This document shows positions 46,906 through 58,261 of a DNA stretch of 64,000 nt, piece after piece. Within the stretch, counting starts at the first letter, position 1. Each line of letters starts with the position of its first letter. The position numbers and the translations under genes are program-made. Origin of the DNA: Cycas panzhihuaensis (taxonomy: Eukaryota; Cycadophyta); assembly GCA_023213395.1 (NCBI GenBank), contig CM041465.1, positions 151,659,741 to 151,723,740 on the forward strand, written 5' to 3'. The notes under the pieces are model-generated. The model worked only from the letters and a program-made list of their open reading frames with translations. It did no database searches and had not been told where the DNA came from.

Positions 46906-48389
46906 TGGTAGTAGAGTGAGGTTAAAGGTCAAGCGAGGTGAAGCCTAGTTGACCGAGGTTGATAAAACCCTAATTCTTATTTATGGAGAAATACCATGTA
47001 TATAGTCACAAAACTTATGTTGAAGCCAATCAATTGTGGAATGCTACAAAGCTTAGCAAAACCTTCATGTTAAGGAGATATACTATTCATTTCGGTGGTC
47101 AAAGAACTTTGATATCAAGAGTCATCGATACCACCATTCCTTCTCTACTTTCTCCAAAATAAAGGGCTTAGGAAGTGAGAAACTATAGTAGCATATTAAA
47201 TTAGACAATCAATACAAAACTTCATGGTAGAGTATTTGGTGATATAAGTAAGTGATTTTTGAAGTAAGGTCTTAGTTTAGTGTGTTGATATGGTAACGTG
47301 AATGAGGTAATTGTGAGATATGATTGCATAACAAGGTTTAATAGGTGATGGTTTAAAGCTGTTTGTGGTTACATAAGAAAGTTTGTTGAGGCAATGCCAT
47401 AATATGGTAATGAGATAATATGAGTGTTTATTTGTACTTTTAATTAGTGATAAAGTGGTGACATTTGGCATTGGTATGGTACTTCTTACATATGGTTTTA
47501 CATGAGACACCATTGGTGCAAAGATGGGTGACATAAGATGAAGTTTAAGGCTTTACATTGTTCTCTTGTATGAAAATGTATGTTCTCTAGCATGTAATCT
47601 ACATGGAAGAATAATTTGGGTAATGATGCAATATGAGGTGTTTGTTTGAGGCTATCATACATCTGTTGTACATGGGAGAGTATTTTTGCGACGTGAGAAG
47701 ACATTAAGTCATGTTGAGATGAATGTATTTGGCACTCTATTAGTGATTTGTGGTGCATGATGGCGATTGTTTAATGACAGTTTGAGTGCTTTCTTACATA
47801 TGGTTGTATAAGAGAGATATTGTGACACAATATGGTGATGAAGTGATAATGCATGTGATATATAGTAATTAAGTGCTCCATGGAATGTGATTTACGTGAA
47901 GGGACTCTATGGGCTTGATAAGGCAAACTTGAGGGCAAGGAAAATGGTGAATTGAGACAATGAGGTGCTTGTTATATATGAGATTACTGGCATGTTTTTA
48001 GGCATGTTTGATAATGTATTCTAATTGATTTAATGGGCAAAGAAGGATGAGTTTATTTTGTTCAAGATACCTGAGTTACAGGGAAGCAAAATTGTTGAGT
48101 GGTATAATGGCATAAGTTGTGTTTTGGGCAATCAAGTGAAGTATGTGTCTTAGTAGCAACATATGGTATGCATGATCATTGTGAGATTTATGAGGCATTG
48201 ATTTGGTGAAGTGAGTGTTTGGAACCTATGTGACTGGTTGGCAATATGAGAAATGGGTAACGTAGTGATGTGATGATAAAGTCAATGATGTGAGAGATGT
48301 GAGACATGAGAAATTTTGTTGAGAGTGATCAATAGGCAAGTTACCGATGATGAGTAAGCTTGTGGTACTAGGAAATAGCATTTACAATC
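46906..48389 (+). other. 5' leader of E8
   Basis: About 1.5 kb from PBS to the gag ATG, rich in GTG/ATGG words. Minus-strand open frames (47277-47534 and 47498-47758) overlap here, carry no motif and are taken as chance. No plus-strand gene is supported. Confidence 0.6.
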
Positions 48390-48803
48390 ATGGAGGAAAA
48401 TGATGTGGTTATGTATATTCCTGAAACAAATGAATACTACTTAAAGGATTCGTTTCTTCTAATACCTAAGTGTAATGGAAAAGATTACTATTTTTTGACG
48501 ATTAAAAAGAGATGCCTTTTCATATCTAGAGGTTTGTGGAAGATTGTTATTGATGGATATGATATCCCTAATGATGAAGAAGAAAAGGAAATGCTTGAGA
48601 AGAAAGATAGAAAGGCATTTATTATGATTCATTCTGCATTCAACCAGACTGATCTTTCTTCTAAATACCATTTTTTCATTCCTAAGATTCTGCATGTAAG
48701 TATTGCTAAAGAAGCTTGGGATTTTCTAAGGGAAGTATTTGAACAAACTCCCAGAGAGATACAACGAATGATTGAAAAGGTAATTAAGGTCAGTTATGGT
48801 TAA
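48390..48803 (+). CDS. copia-type gag of E8
   Basis: A 137-codon open frame from ATG at 48390. It reads LLIPKCNGKDYYFLTI, KRCLFISRGLWKIVIDGY, KDRKAFIMIHSAFNQ and IAKEAWDFLREVFEQT, the pattern of plant copia gag N-terminal domains (UBN2-like: F.G.NY..W, LW.IV..G, A...I..S, AKEAWD.L...F). Expected role: particle formation, possibly packaging for RT supplied in trans. The stretch SSKYHFFIPKILH looks expanded or frame-shifted relative to relatives. A stop ends it at 48801-48803, but acidic gag-like sequence continues in the same frame, so this is probably a shortened gag. It is the only sizeable frame in E8. Confidence 0.75.
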   Translation: MEENDVVMYIPETNEYYLKDSFLLIPKCNGKDYYFLTIKKRCLFISRGLWKIVIDGYDIPNDEEEKEMLEKKDRKAFIMIHSAFNQTDLSSKYHFFIPKILHVSIAKEAWDFLREVFEQTPREIQRMIEKVIKVSYG

Positions 48804-49541
48804 GATATAGGTACAATGAATGAAGAAAATATCAATAACACTGATGAAATGATATGTCAAGATGAATAATATATGAGTACTAATGAAATTTCTACTGAAT
48901 GTAAAGAAATGATGGTTGAATGCTTTGATGAGACTATAACTACTGATGAAGATATTGAAAGTGATGAGTTGATAAAGGTTTATATAGATAACACATGATT
49001 TCAAGAGAAATTGAATATGAATCTGATGATCCTATAAAGGATGAATCTTATATTGATGATTTTCCTACTTCAAGTATTGATTCAAGTTTAAACGATGATC
49101 CTACTTTGAGTATTGATTCAAGTTCAAAAAGTATGCAAGTTGATCAAGAGTCCACTCCAAAGGTTGAAGAAATCACTGTTGTACATAGTGATCAAGAACT
49201 TATTCAAGATAATGATGACGAGTAAGTTATATTTGAAGATGGTTACTTACAGGATCTACATCAAAATTAGACTAGACCAAGCACAATGAAGAATCTGGAT
49301 TTGCACTTGCTAGAGTTGCTACAACAACATCATGACTACATGATGGAAGATGAAAATCAAGCTAAGAACATCATCTTACAAAGGCATAAGTACAAAATTG
49401 AAGACAAAGATCAAATTAAAGGCACCATTCTATAGCAAAGATATCACTACAAAATTAAAGACAAGGATCAAGTTGAAGACATCATCTTCAAGATAATTTT
49501 TAAGAATAATACGTTGCAAATACAAATGATGCAAATGTGCA
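48804..49541 (+). pseudogene. downstream gag tail of E8, acidic and repetitive
   Basis: After the stop the same frame continues with Glu/Asp-rich sequence (NEENINNTDEM, CFDETITTDEDIESDEL), then a second frame is open at 48995-49225 (ESDDPIKDESYIDDF, then SSIDSSLNDDPTLSIDSS). Beyond, 49346 to about 49510 contains three imperfect units of 54-57 bases reading like KYKIEDKDQIKGTIL, ending shortly before the PPT. No zinc knuckle or protease is seen. An acidic tail is unusual for gag, whose C-terminus is normally basic. Confidence 0.5.
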
Positions 49542-49552
49542 TTAAAGGGGAG

Positions 49553-49779
49553 TGTTGGAATATTGATAATGCACCTTTGTTTCATCCCACATGCAAGTGG
49601 GTCCTACTCTTACTATCATGTCATATATTATAAATACACATATAGTGTATCATATGTAATATCTGTTGTAATGATGTTTTATTAATATAATGGAGGTACC
49701 TTAAGGGTACCGTTCAATCCTATGGAGGTGTGTTTTATTTCTATTTGTGAATATCTTATTGCAGGTCTATTTTCTAATA
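49553..49779 (+). repeat. 3' LTR of E8
   Basis: 227 bp, TGTTGGAATATTG to TTTCTAATA, preceded by the PPT and followed by TSD GTCTC. Contains GGTACCTTAAGGGTACC at 49695-49711. Confidence 0.95.
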
Positions 49780-49784
49780 GTCTC

Positions 49785-51535
49785 TACCTTTAACTCGAGC
49801 ATACCCCTTTGCAACTAATCATGCCTTATATTTATTAATGGAATTGTTTAACTTATACTTAATCTTATAAACCCATTTTATCCCAATTGCAATTTTCCTT
49901 GGTGGAAAATTAACTAGATCCTAAGTGTCATTCTTCACTAAGATATTATATCCTTCCTTCATTAAATCTTTCCATTTAACTTGGTTATTTACCTATTCAA
50001 ATTTTTGAGACTCAATAGACTCCATGACTTGAGTCATAAGTGAAAAATTTACGCTTTAAGATCTTATTATTCTTCTCTCAAAATTTATATCTAAAATATT
50101 TTAAGGGTTATGACCCCTTTTTATCCATTTTGAAACTTTTTAATTTGAAGTAGATGGTCTAGTTTCACATGCACTAGGTATATTTTTACCATTTGAGTTA
50201 GAATCTACTTCAATCATAGTGCTTTTGCCTTTATCTTTTTCAATAGCTTCCTCTTAATAAATTTCATTTTTATTAAAGATGACATCCCTATTAATGATGA
50301 TTATTTTATCCTTAAGGTCATATAATTTACAAGATTTTGATGTATTATAATATCCTACAAATATGCACTTAATAATTTTATTATTCAACTTTATTCTTCT
50401 TTGTTTTGGAACATGCACATATACTATACACCAAAAAACTCTTTAGTACTTGGTATTTAATTTATAACCTATCCAAACTTCCTCAGGCATGACCCATCTC
50501 ATAGCCTTAGTTGTGCATTTATTTAACAAGTAAATAATTGTATGTATAGATTTTTCCCAATACTCATTGTCAAGATGCTTATCCTTAAGCATGCTTCTCG
50601 CCATCTTAACAACGGTCATATTTTTCCTTTATTCTACCATATTTTGTTGAGGGATTAAGGATTAGTAAGTTACTTTCTTATCCCATAGTAACTATAATAG
50701 TTTCAAGTTTATTTAAAATAAATTCTCCCCTATTATCTGATCTAAGACTTAATGTTTTATGCCTACTTTGGCTTTTAATCATGACTTTGAAATTAATAAA
50801 ACATTAAAGTACATCTAACTTGAACTTGGGAAAATAAATCCAAGTCCTTCTTATAAAGTCATTAATAAATTTATGAAGTATATAGCTCCTCTAAGTAAAG
50901 GTATATCCATTAGTCTATATAGATCTATATACACTAGTTGAAGAGGCCCATATAACCTAGCATATAACCTTCATACACTTCTTTGCCATGTTCAGTATTA
51001 GGTAGACTAACCATAGTTTCTTTCTTTTTCATCAATTCTAATCTATTATAGTTCACATGGCTAAATCTTTTATGCCAAGTCTTAATATCTATATTAATTA
51101 ATAACTTTAAGGTATAATAGTCAGCTAGAGGTATAACTAACTTAAATAATCTATTACTAGTTATTTAACCCTTAAACATTATTGTCTTATTCCTCAACTT
51201 ATCCTTAATGGTACACTTATGATTATTAAAGATAACTTTGTAATTTTACTCTATTATTTATCTTACTAATAGAAGCTTTTCTTAAGTGTAGGGATATGGA
51301 GTACATCATTGATGCACTCAGTCTCTCCAAAATCTATTTAGATAACTATATTTCCTTTATTTACTATAACTTAAGTAGTATTATCCCCAAAATATGATTT
51401 TATATTTTTGAGCATTGTCTAACTCTTTGAACTATTCTTTCCTATATGTCATACATACCAACTATCCTCTTCTTCATTAGTTATTAGAATTAATAGGAAA
51501 AGTTTTTCATTCTCCATTAGTTCTTCCACTACTAT
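49785..51535 (-). pseudogene. copia RT N-terminus, integrase and protease of E7
   Basis: Minus-strand relic continuing E7 pol across E8. Recognisable are the RT start (NDT, KWVYKIK-like, near 49800-49950), integrase pieces with LRSDNRGEF near 50715-50760 (second catalytic Asp kept), and a GAG-pre-integrase zone near 51000-51250. A protease area near 51420-51470 has SWYV followed by a stop and a gap where DSG is expected. Stops and indels are too frequent for any long frame. The order matches E2. Confidence 0.7.
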
Positions 51536-51573
51536 ACTTGTCACTCTTCTTTGCATTTAGACCTTTTTATAAA

Positions 51574-52572
51574 ATAATTATTTTCCAAATATCCATTTCT
51601 ATAATAATAGGAATATTATATTATTTCTCTACTTCTAAGAATCCTTCCTCTTTGTCTTTAATTCCTTCCCCTTGGACTTTATCCTCTACCTCCTCCTTCA
51701 GGCTCAAAGCCTTGTCCTTGACCTTAACTAAATTATCCTTGATAGAATTATTTTTATCCTTGACCTTGTCCTTGATGAATTATATTTGATCTTGATAGAA
51801 TTATCTTTGCCCTTGACCTTAAAAACTTGACCTAGACCTTAATAAAATTAGCCTTGGTTTTTAAAGTTTTATCCTCTTCCTCTAGGAGATTATCCTCTTC
51901 CCCTAGCACTTTAGCCTTTAAAGGATGGCCTAATCTTTGCCTTACTAGTAAATGCATGTTCTAATATCTTACTACCACTTTTCTTCTCTTTAACTACTAA
52001 TAACATAGTGCTAAGTTGATTAACTTTGAGTGTTGTAAGGTCTTTTGAGATATCAATGCTTATTGATACCATTTCAAACCTTTTAACATCATTAACACAC
52101 CTAAGAATTTTGGTATCACCTATTGTTTACCAATGTTTTCTCTTAAGGCCCTTATTTGATTAACTAGTCCTTATACCTTAGTTATGAAATTATTAATCTC
52201 TTCATTATTATTCATCCTATAATTTTTAAATTTACTTTTTAGTATTTGAAGTTTTGATACGACAGTTCCTTTGTAGGTGGTCTTTAAAGAATTTCACACC
52301 TCCTTTGATGTAGTCACTTCACCGACTCTTGGGAAGATGTGGTCCTCAAATGTATAGAAAATGAATTCTAAGGATTCATTATTCCTTTTTTCATTCTTCT
52401 TAAAGATCTTCTTTTTATCTATAGTGATGTTATGATCAAGTGTACCATATCCATTTTTAATCAAATCCCACATGTCTTTTGATATAAAAATATACTTTAT
52501 TCTATGACTCTAATTTAAGAAATTGTTACTATCAAACTTAGGTACCATTATATTACTTATGATAAAATTCAT
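51574..52572 (-). pseudogene. copia gag of E7 (unit 1)
   Basis: Starts ATG at 52570-52572 and reads IMVPKFDSNNFLN, MWDLIKNGYGTL, SLEFIFYTFEDHIFPRVGEV, then a degraded middle (KLQILKSKFKNYRM, LVNQIRALREN). Near the end, at 51574-51615, a knuckle-spaced motif YSYYYRNGYLENNY has Tyr at all four ligand positions. Stops replace Trp and Gln in several places. Clearly homologous to the gag of E2 and E3. This copy is the one continuous with pol. Confidence 0.8.
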
Positions 52573-54441
52573 GATAAAGAAATTTCTTTGAAATATAACT
52601 ACTTTGAAAAGATGAATTACTTTTATAAAGGACTAAAAATGCACCTAAATAAAGTAATAAAATGCACCGAAAACACAAGCTAAATTATCCCCCTTTAACT
52701 TTAGGACATATACAAGTGTCCCAATTGGGACTCAACTTCCTCCAAGATAAAAAATTATATTATATTATGATTACAAAGTGAGTTTTCTATTAAGTTTATT
52801 TAAGGGTCAACTCATAGAAAACCCATAAACTAGGATTAACTTTGAACATAAAAATAGTATATCAAATGATTTTAGAAATATTTAAAAGACTATTCACTCT
52901 ATAGAAAATTGAAATATAAATCCAATGCTTTAAATGACACTTGATTATGATACTTTATGGAAAGGTTATGTCTTAAATATCATAAGTAAGTTAAATTTAA
53001 TAAAGAGCCCTTAGTACATAAACAGGAATAATTTTTTTTTTTAGTAACTTTAACTCATTAGATGGACTGTCAAATGTAAACCCAATATAGGCATGTGACT
53101 AGATATTTCATTTGGGTAGAAGTGAAGATCACTTTGAAGCTAATATATCTAGAAATGGGCCCCATGTATAACAATTATGCTCTCTGAAGCAAAAATAGAT
53201 ACTCAAATTAAGGTAGGCTCCTTGAAAATATAATTAATCCCCTTTCAAAAAATAAATATATAGTCATTTAGCTATTGTGTATGACTTACAAACTGAGTAA
53301 TAAAGGTTGCAATCATTCATAATTGAAAGAAACATAAAATCCAATTTAATTAAGTCACTTTTAAATAAACTTTTATTAATGGTTTCTTTCATTCTCTTAT
53401 TAATTTATTTAGCTCTAAGATTGGTTCTCAACTTTGAGAGCTTCTCTCAACTTCAAATTTGTCTTTCTCATTGCCTTGTTGTAGAGAAGGTTCCGCTAGG
53501 ATGAAAAGATGTTCAACAAAGATAGTGATAAAAAATTAAATTATTAAGGTGGTATAATTAGATAGTATAGGGGAAATAACTTATGATAATAAATATGTTA
53601 CCTATGCAAATGATGAGTTTGAGTGCTTAGAGATAAATGCAAGGGAGATAAGAATGGATGTAGAGATAATCTTCAAAGGGATTAGAAGGGCACTTTACTA
53701 GATCAAAAACCTAAACTGAAGGCTTTGATCAAACCAGACACAAATACCACAATATTAGATATATTAGATTTTCACATGTTGTTAAGTAGGAATAATTCTT
53801 AAACTAAGGGAGAACATGTAACTTCTCGCATATGACTGGGATTTAAATATAGATAGACACTTTAAATGAACGAATCTCAAATATAAATGGCATGAGCATT
53901 GGTACAAAGATTTAAGTTTGCAAACTTTAGATATTAAATTTGTAAATACATGATGAGTCATTAGACTAAATAGATCTCCTAATGAATATATAGTCTTGAA
54001 CACAATGTGCATGCTAAACATATAATTAGATATACAAACTTTCAAACAATGAGAGAGAAAAGATAGATTTTTAAATGAGTATATAGATTTAAAATATGAA
54101 TGGATTGACTAATTAGGCATTGCATACTCAAATAAAGGATGAGTTGTGGATTGATGTGGATGTCATTAAGACATATGCTAATAGATGTACTATAAATAAA
54201 TATAAAATTTACACCTTTAACAGATAATGAGAATATACATGGATGGATCTAAATTGCACTAAATACATTATAATCCACATAGTTGCACTCATGAAATGAT
54301 TTAACTATAATGTAGGAAACTATTTGGATAAAATAACAAATAGTTAGACACAAGAACTATGAATGTAAATATAAAACACTAGATATATAGTGTCAAATAT
54401 GTTACCCTTGGATGAAAATATGAGAGTTACTAATAAAATTT
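52573..54441 (-). other. leader of E7 within unit 1
   Basis: AT-rich, non-coding, between gag and the internal PBS copy. The short frames 53307-53504 (+) and 53782-54045 (-) recur in unit 2 only because of the duplication and have no motif. Confidence 0.65.
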
Positions 54442-54556
54442 GTTCTAATACCACTATTCAAGATGCATATATTGTACTTAATGCATAATTTTCTAGTGAA
54501 TACAAAAGAGGCACAAATACTTGTCACTCTTCTTTGCATTTAGACCTTTTTATAAA

Positions 54557-55555
54557 ATAATTATTTTCCAAATATCCATTTCTATAATAATAGAAATATA
54601 ATATTATTTCTCTACTTCTAAGAATCCTTCCTCTTTGTCTTTAATTCCTTCCCCTTGGACTTTATCCTCTACCTCCTCCTTCAGGCTCAAAGCCTTATCC
54701 TTGACCTTAACTAAATTATCCTTGATAGAATTATTTTTATCCTTGACCTTGTCCTTGATGAATTATATTTGATCTTGATAGAATTATCTTTGCCCTTGAC
54801 CTTAAAAACTTGACCTAGACCTTAATAAAATTAGCCTTGGTTTTTAAAGTTTTATCCTCTTCCTCTAGGAGATTATCCTCTTCCCCTAGCACTTTAACCT
54901 TTAAAGGATGGCCTAATCTTTGCCTTACTAGTAAATGCATGTTCTAATATCTTACTACCACTTTTCTTCTCTTTAACTACTAATAACATAGTGCTAAGTT
55001 GATTAACTTTGAGTGTTGTAAGGTCTTTTGAGATCTCAATGCTTATTGCTACCATTTCAAACCTTTTAACATCATTAACACACCTAAGAATTTTGGTATC
55101 ACCTATTGTTTACCAATGTTTTCTCTTAAGGCCCTTATTTGATTAACTAGTCCTTGTACCTTAGTTATGAAATTATTAATCCCTTCATTATTATTCATCC
55201 TATAATTTTTAAATTTACTTTTTAGTATTTGAAGTTTTGATACGACAATTCCTTCGTAGGTGGTCTTTAAAGAATTTCACACCTCCTTTGATGTAGTCAT
55301 TTCACCGACTCTTGGGAAGATGTGGTCCTCAAACGTATAGAAAATGAATTCTAAGGATTCATTATTCCTTTTTTCATTCTTCTTAAAGATCTTCTTTTTA
55401 TCTACAGTGATGTTATGATCAAGTGTACCATATCCATTTTCAATCAAATCCCGCATGTCTTTTGATATAAAAATATGCTTTATTCTATGACTCTAATTTA
55501 AGAAATTGGTACTATCAAACTTAGGTACCATTATATTACTTATGATAAAATTCAT
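54557..55555 (-). pseudogene. copia gag of E7 (unit 2 duplicate)
   Basis: Second copy of the E7 gag, start at 55553-55555, cut after the knuckle by the duplication join at 54518/54519. The knuckle positions are again all Tyr, one linker codon differing (Ser to Phe). Shares the stops of unit 1, so inactivation preceded the duplication. Confidence 0.78.
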
Positions 55556-57423
55556 GATAAAGAAATTTCTTTGAAATATAACTACTTTGAAAAGATGAAT
55601 TACTTTTATAAAGGACTAAAAATGCACCTAAATAAGGTAATAAAATGCACCGAAAACACAAGCTAAAATTTCCTCCTTTAACTTTAGGACATATACAAGT
55701 GTCCCAATTGGGACTCAACTTCCTCCAAGATAAAAAATTATATTAGATTATGATTACAAAGTGAGTTTTCTGTTAAGTTTATTTAAGGGTCAACTCATAG
55801 AAAACCCATAAACTAGCATTAACTTTGAACATAAAAATAGTATATCAAATGATTTTAGAAATATTTAAAAGACTATTCACTCTATAGAAAATTGAAATAT
55901 AAATTCAATGCTTTAAATGACACTTGATTATGACACTTTATGGAAAGGTTATGTCTTAAATATCATAAGCAAGTCAAATTTAATAAAGAGCCCTTAGTAC
56001 ATAAACAAGAAATTTTTTTTTTTTTAGCAACTTTAACTCATTAGATAGACTGTCAAATGTAAACCCAATATAGGCATGTGACTAGACATTTCATTTGGGT
56101 AGAAGTGAAGATCACTTTGAAGCTAATATATCTAGAAATGGGCCCCATGTATAACAATTATGCTATCTGAAGCAAAAATAGATACTCAAATTAAGGTAGG
56201 CTCCTTGAAAATATAATTAACCCCCTTTCAAAAAATAAATATATAGTCACTTAGCTATTGTGTATGACTTACAAACTGAGTAATAAAGGTTGCAATCATT
56301 CAGAATTGAAAGAAACATAAAATCCAATTTAATTAAGTCACTTTTAAATAAACTTTTACTAATGGTTTCTTTCATTCTCTTATTAATTTATTTAGCTCTA
56401 AGATTGGTTCTCAACTTTGAGAGCTTCTCTTAACTTCAAATTTGTCTTTCTCATTGCCTTTCTGTAGAGAAGGTTCCATTAAGATGAAAAGATGTTCAAT
56501 AAAGATAGTGATAAAAAATTAAATTATTAAGGTGATATAATTAGATAGTATAGGGGAAATAACTTATGATAATAAATATGTTACCTATGCAAATGATGAG
56601 TTTGAGTGCTTAGAGATAAATGCAAGGGAGATAAGAATGGATGTAGAGATAATCTTTAAAGGGATTAGAAGGGCACTTTACTAGATCAAAAATCTAAACT
56701 GAAGGCTTTGATCAAACCAGACACAAATACCACAATATTAGATATATTAGATTTTCACATGCTGTTAAGCAGGAATAATTCTTAAAACAAGGGAGAACAT
56801 GTAACTTCTCACATATGACTGGGATTTAAATATGGATAGACACTTTAAATGAACGAATCTCAAATATAAATGGCATGAGCATTGGCACAAAGATTTACGC
56901 TTGCAAACTTTAGATATTAAATTTGTAAATACATGATGAGTCATTAGACTAAATAGATCTCCTAACGAATATATAGTCTTGAATACAATGTGCATGCTAA
57001 ACATATAATTAGATACACAAACTTTCAAATAATGAGAGAGAAAAGATAGATTTTTAAATGAGTATATAGATTTAAAATATGAATGGATTGACTAATTAGG
57101 CATTGCATACTCAAATAAAGGATGAGTTGTGGATTGATGTGGATGTCATTAAGACATATGCTAATAGATGGACTATAAATAAATATAAAATTTACACCTT
57201 TAACAGATAATGAGAATATACATGGATGGATCTAATTGCATTGAATACATTATAATCCACATAGTTGCACTCATGAAATGATTTAACTATAATGTAGGCA
57301 ACTATTTGGATAAAATAACAAATAGCTAGACACAAGAACTATGAATGTAAATATAAAACACTAGATATATAGTGTCAAATATGTTACCCTTGGATGAAAA
57401 TATGAGAGTTACTAATAAAAATT
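55556..57423 (-). other. leader of E7 within unit 2
   Basis: Duplicate of the unit 1 leader, non-coding, leading up to the PBS at 57424. Confidence 0.65.
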
Positions 57424-57435
57424 GTTCTAATACCA
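57424..57435 (-). other. primer-binding site of E7
   Basis: Plus-strand GTTCTAATACCA, reverse complement TGGTATTAGAAC, a three-base variant of the Met-tRNA-type copia PBS. A duplicate is at 54442-54453. Confidence 0.75.
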
Positions 57436-57897
57436 CTATTCAAGATGCATATATTGTACTCAATGCATAATTTTCTAGTGAATACAAAAGAGGCACAAAT
57501 ATAGGCATTCAACAATGGATGGCAATGTAATTTATCCATCAAATGGACACGATATCTAAATCTAACCATAATAACAACACAAAGGAGATTTTCAATATGA
57601 ATGTTAGATAAGATTAACATGATATATATCCTAGATAAGCTCTATTATCAAATAAAGGAAAACTAAGAGTAAAATATAAACAAGCAAATGTAAGGGCAAG
57701 AAGAGATAAATGTGATCTATGAGAGGGGTGGTGTCGATGAACACTAAGATTTTTAGACCCCATACATATATAGGTAGGACCAAAGAAGTTTTGGCATACC
57801 TCTCAAGTTCTACTACCACTTGGCATTAACAAATGCCTCACAAGTGAGCTATTTGTAAGATATTGGTTATCGTCCCAATATGGGCATTATCTTAACA
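57436..57897 (-). repeat. 5' LTR of E7
   Basis: About 462 bp ending TATCTTAACA. The edge next to the PBS lacks the usual TG within the first bases (TG occurs at 57446), so it may have mutated. The last ~250 bp pairs with the 3' LTR ending at 45364. Confidence 0.72.
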
Positions 57898-57972
57898 CTC
57901 ACAACTATAACTAAGAGCCCACAGATAATATTTCCATAATCAACACTGGTAAATACACTTACTTTGATACCA

Positions 57973-58246
57973 TGTAGAAAAATAAAATTAATAGAAAATA
58001 ATAATACATAAATATAAATAACAATAAGCATCAAGATTATAATGGTACCCTAAAGGTACCTTAACTTGGATTAAAATCATAAGAATGATGTTTATACAAT
58101 ATAAAGCAGTAAGTGTATATTTATGATATATAACTTAACTATGTATAGAATCCACCATAAAATATCAATATCATAATAAAATTAATTTTATAAATGTACG
58201 TTATAACTTTACCTCATAAAGTATGAATAAAGCTATTTTAATAACA
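57973..58246 (-). repeat. isolated LTR with PBS (E9)
   Basis: Plus-strand ACTTTGATACCA (57961-57972) is a minus-sense copia PBS directly followed by TGTAGAAAA; the LTR runs about 274 bp to ATAACA at 58246. It contains GGTACCCTAAAGGTACC (58044-58060), which in element sense resembles the R-U5 motif of the E8 LTR. The internal region would lie to the left, where E7 is inserted, and is not recognised. So this is the 5' end of a truncated element. Confidence 0.6.
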
Positions 58247-58261
58247 TTATATTCTCATATC

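Larger units (their letters stand above)
46679..49779 (+). mobile_element. E8: gag-only copia-type element (TR-GAG-like) nested in E7
   Basis: 3101 bp, LTRs of exactly 227 bp each (46679-46905 and 49553-49779), perfect TSD GTCTC (46674-46678 and 49780-49784). PBS-like TGGTAGTAGAGT at 46906, PPT TTAAAGGGGAG at 49542-49552. By hand I count about 18 differences between the LTRs. The internal region encodes gag but no protease, integrase or RT. That matches the class of short terminal-repeat retrotransposons keeping only gag, which need enzymes in trans. Confidence 0.93.
51536..54518. repeat. tandem duplication, unit 1
   Basis: 2983 bp, repeated directly at 54519-57500. It starts ACTTGTCACTCTTC and ends GAGGCACAAAT. 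It contains, on the minus strand, the gag of E7, its leader, a PBS copy (54442-54453) and the first ~65 bases of the 5' LTR. The differences from unit 2 that I noticed are scattered single-base changes plus a few 1-2 base indels. Confidence 0.95.
54519..57500. repeat. tandem duplication, unit 2
   Basis: 2982 bp copy of 51536-54518. Both unit boundaries share the triplet ATA, so the join formed at 2-3 bases of microhomology. Unit 2 continues into the rest of the 5' LTR (57501-57897), whereas unit 1 continues into pol, so the original element was unit 1-left plus unit 2-right. Confidence 0.95.
44900..57897 (-). mobile_element. E7: Ty1/copia element with nested E8 and a tandem duplication
   Basis: A minus-strand copia element. 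The 5' LTR ends at 57897 and the 3' LTR at 45364; they share a common last ~250 bp (GGGCAAGAAGAGATAAATGT, ATACCTCTCAA, CAATATGGG.ATTAT). A PBS-like GTTCTAATACCA lies at 57424-57435. Gag, protease, integrase, RT and RNase H follow leftward. E8 interrupts RT with TSD GTCTC. A 2.98-kb tandem duplication repeats the 5' LTR start, PBS, leader and gag. Without these the element would be about 7 kb. The left edge is uncertain and no TSD was found. Confidence 0.8.

Noticed and set aside
47277-47758. Minus-strand frames in the E8 leader
   Set aside because: E8 is plus-strand and these frames overlap each other without motifs; the leader has a repetitive GTG/ATGG wording that keeps the reverse strand open.
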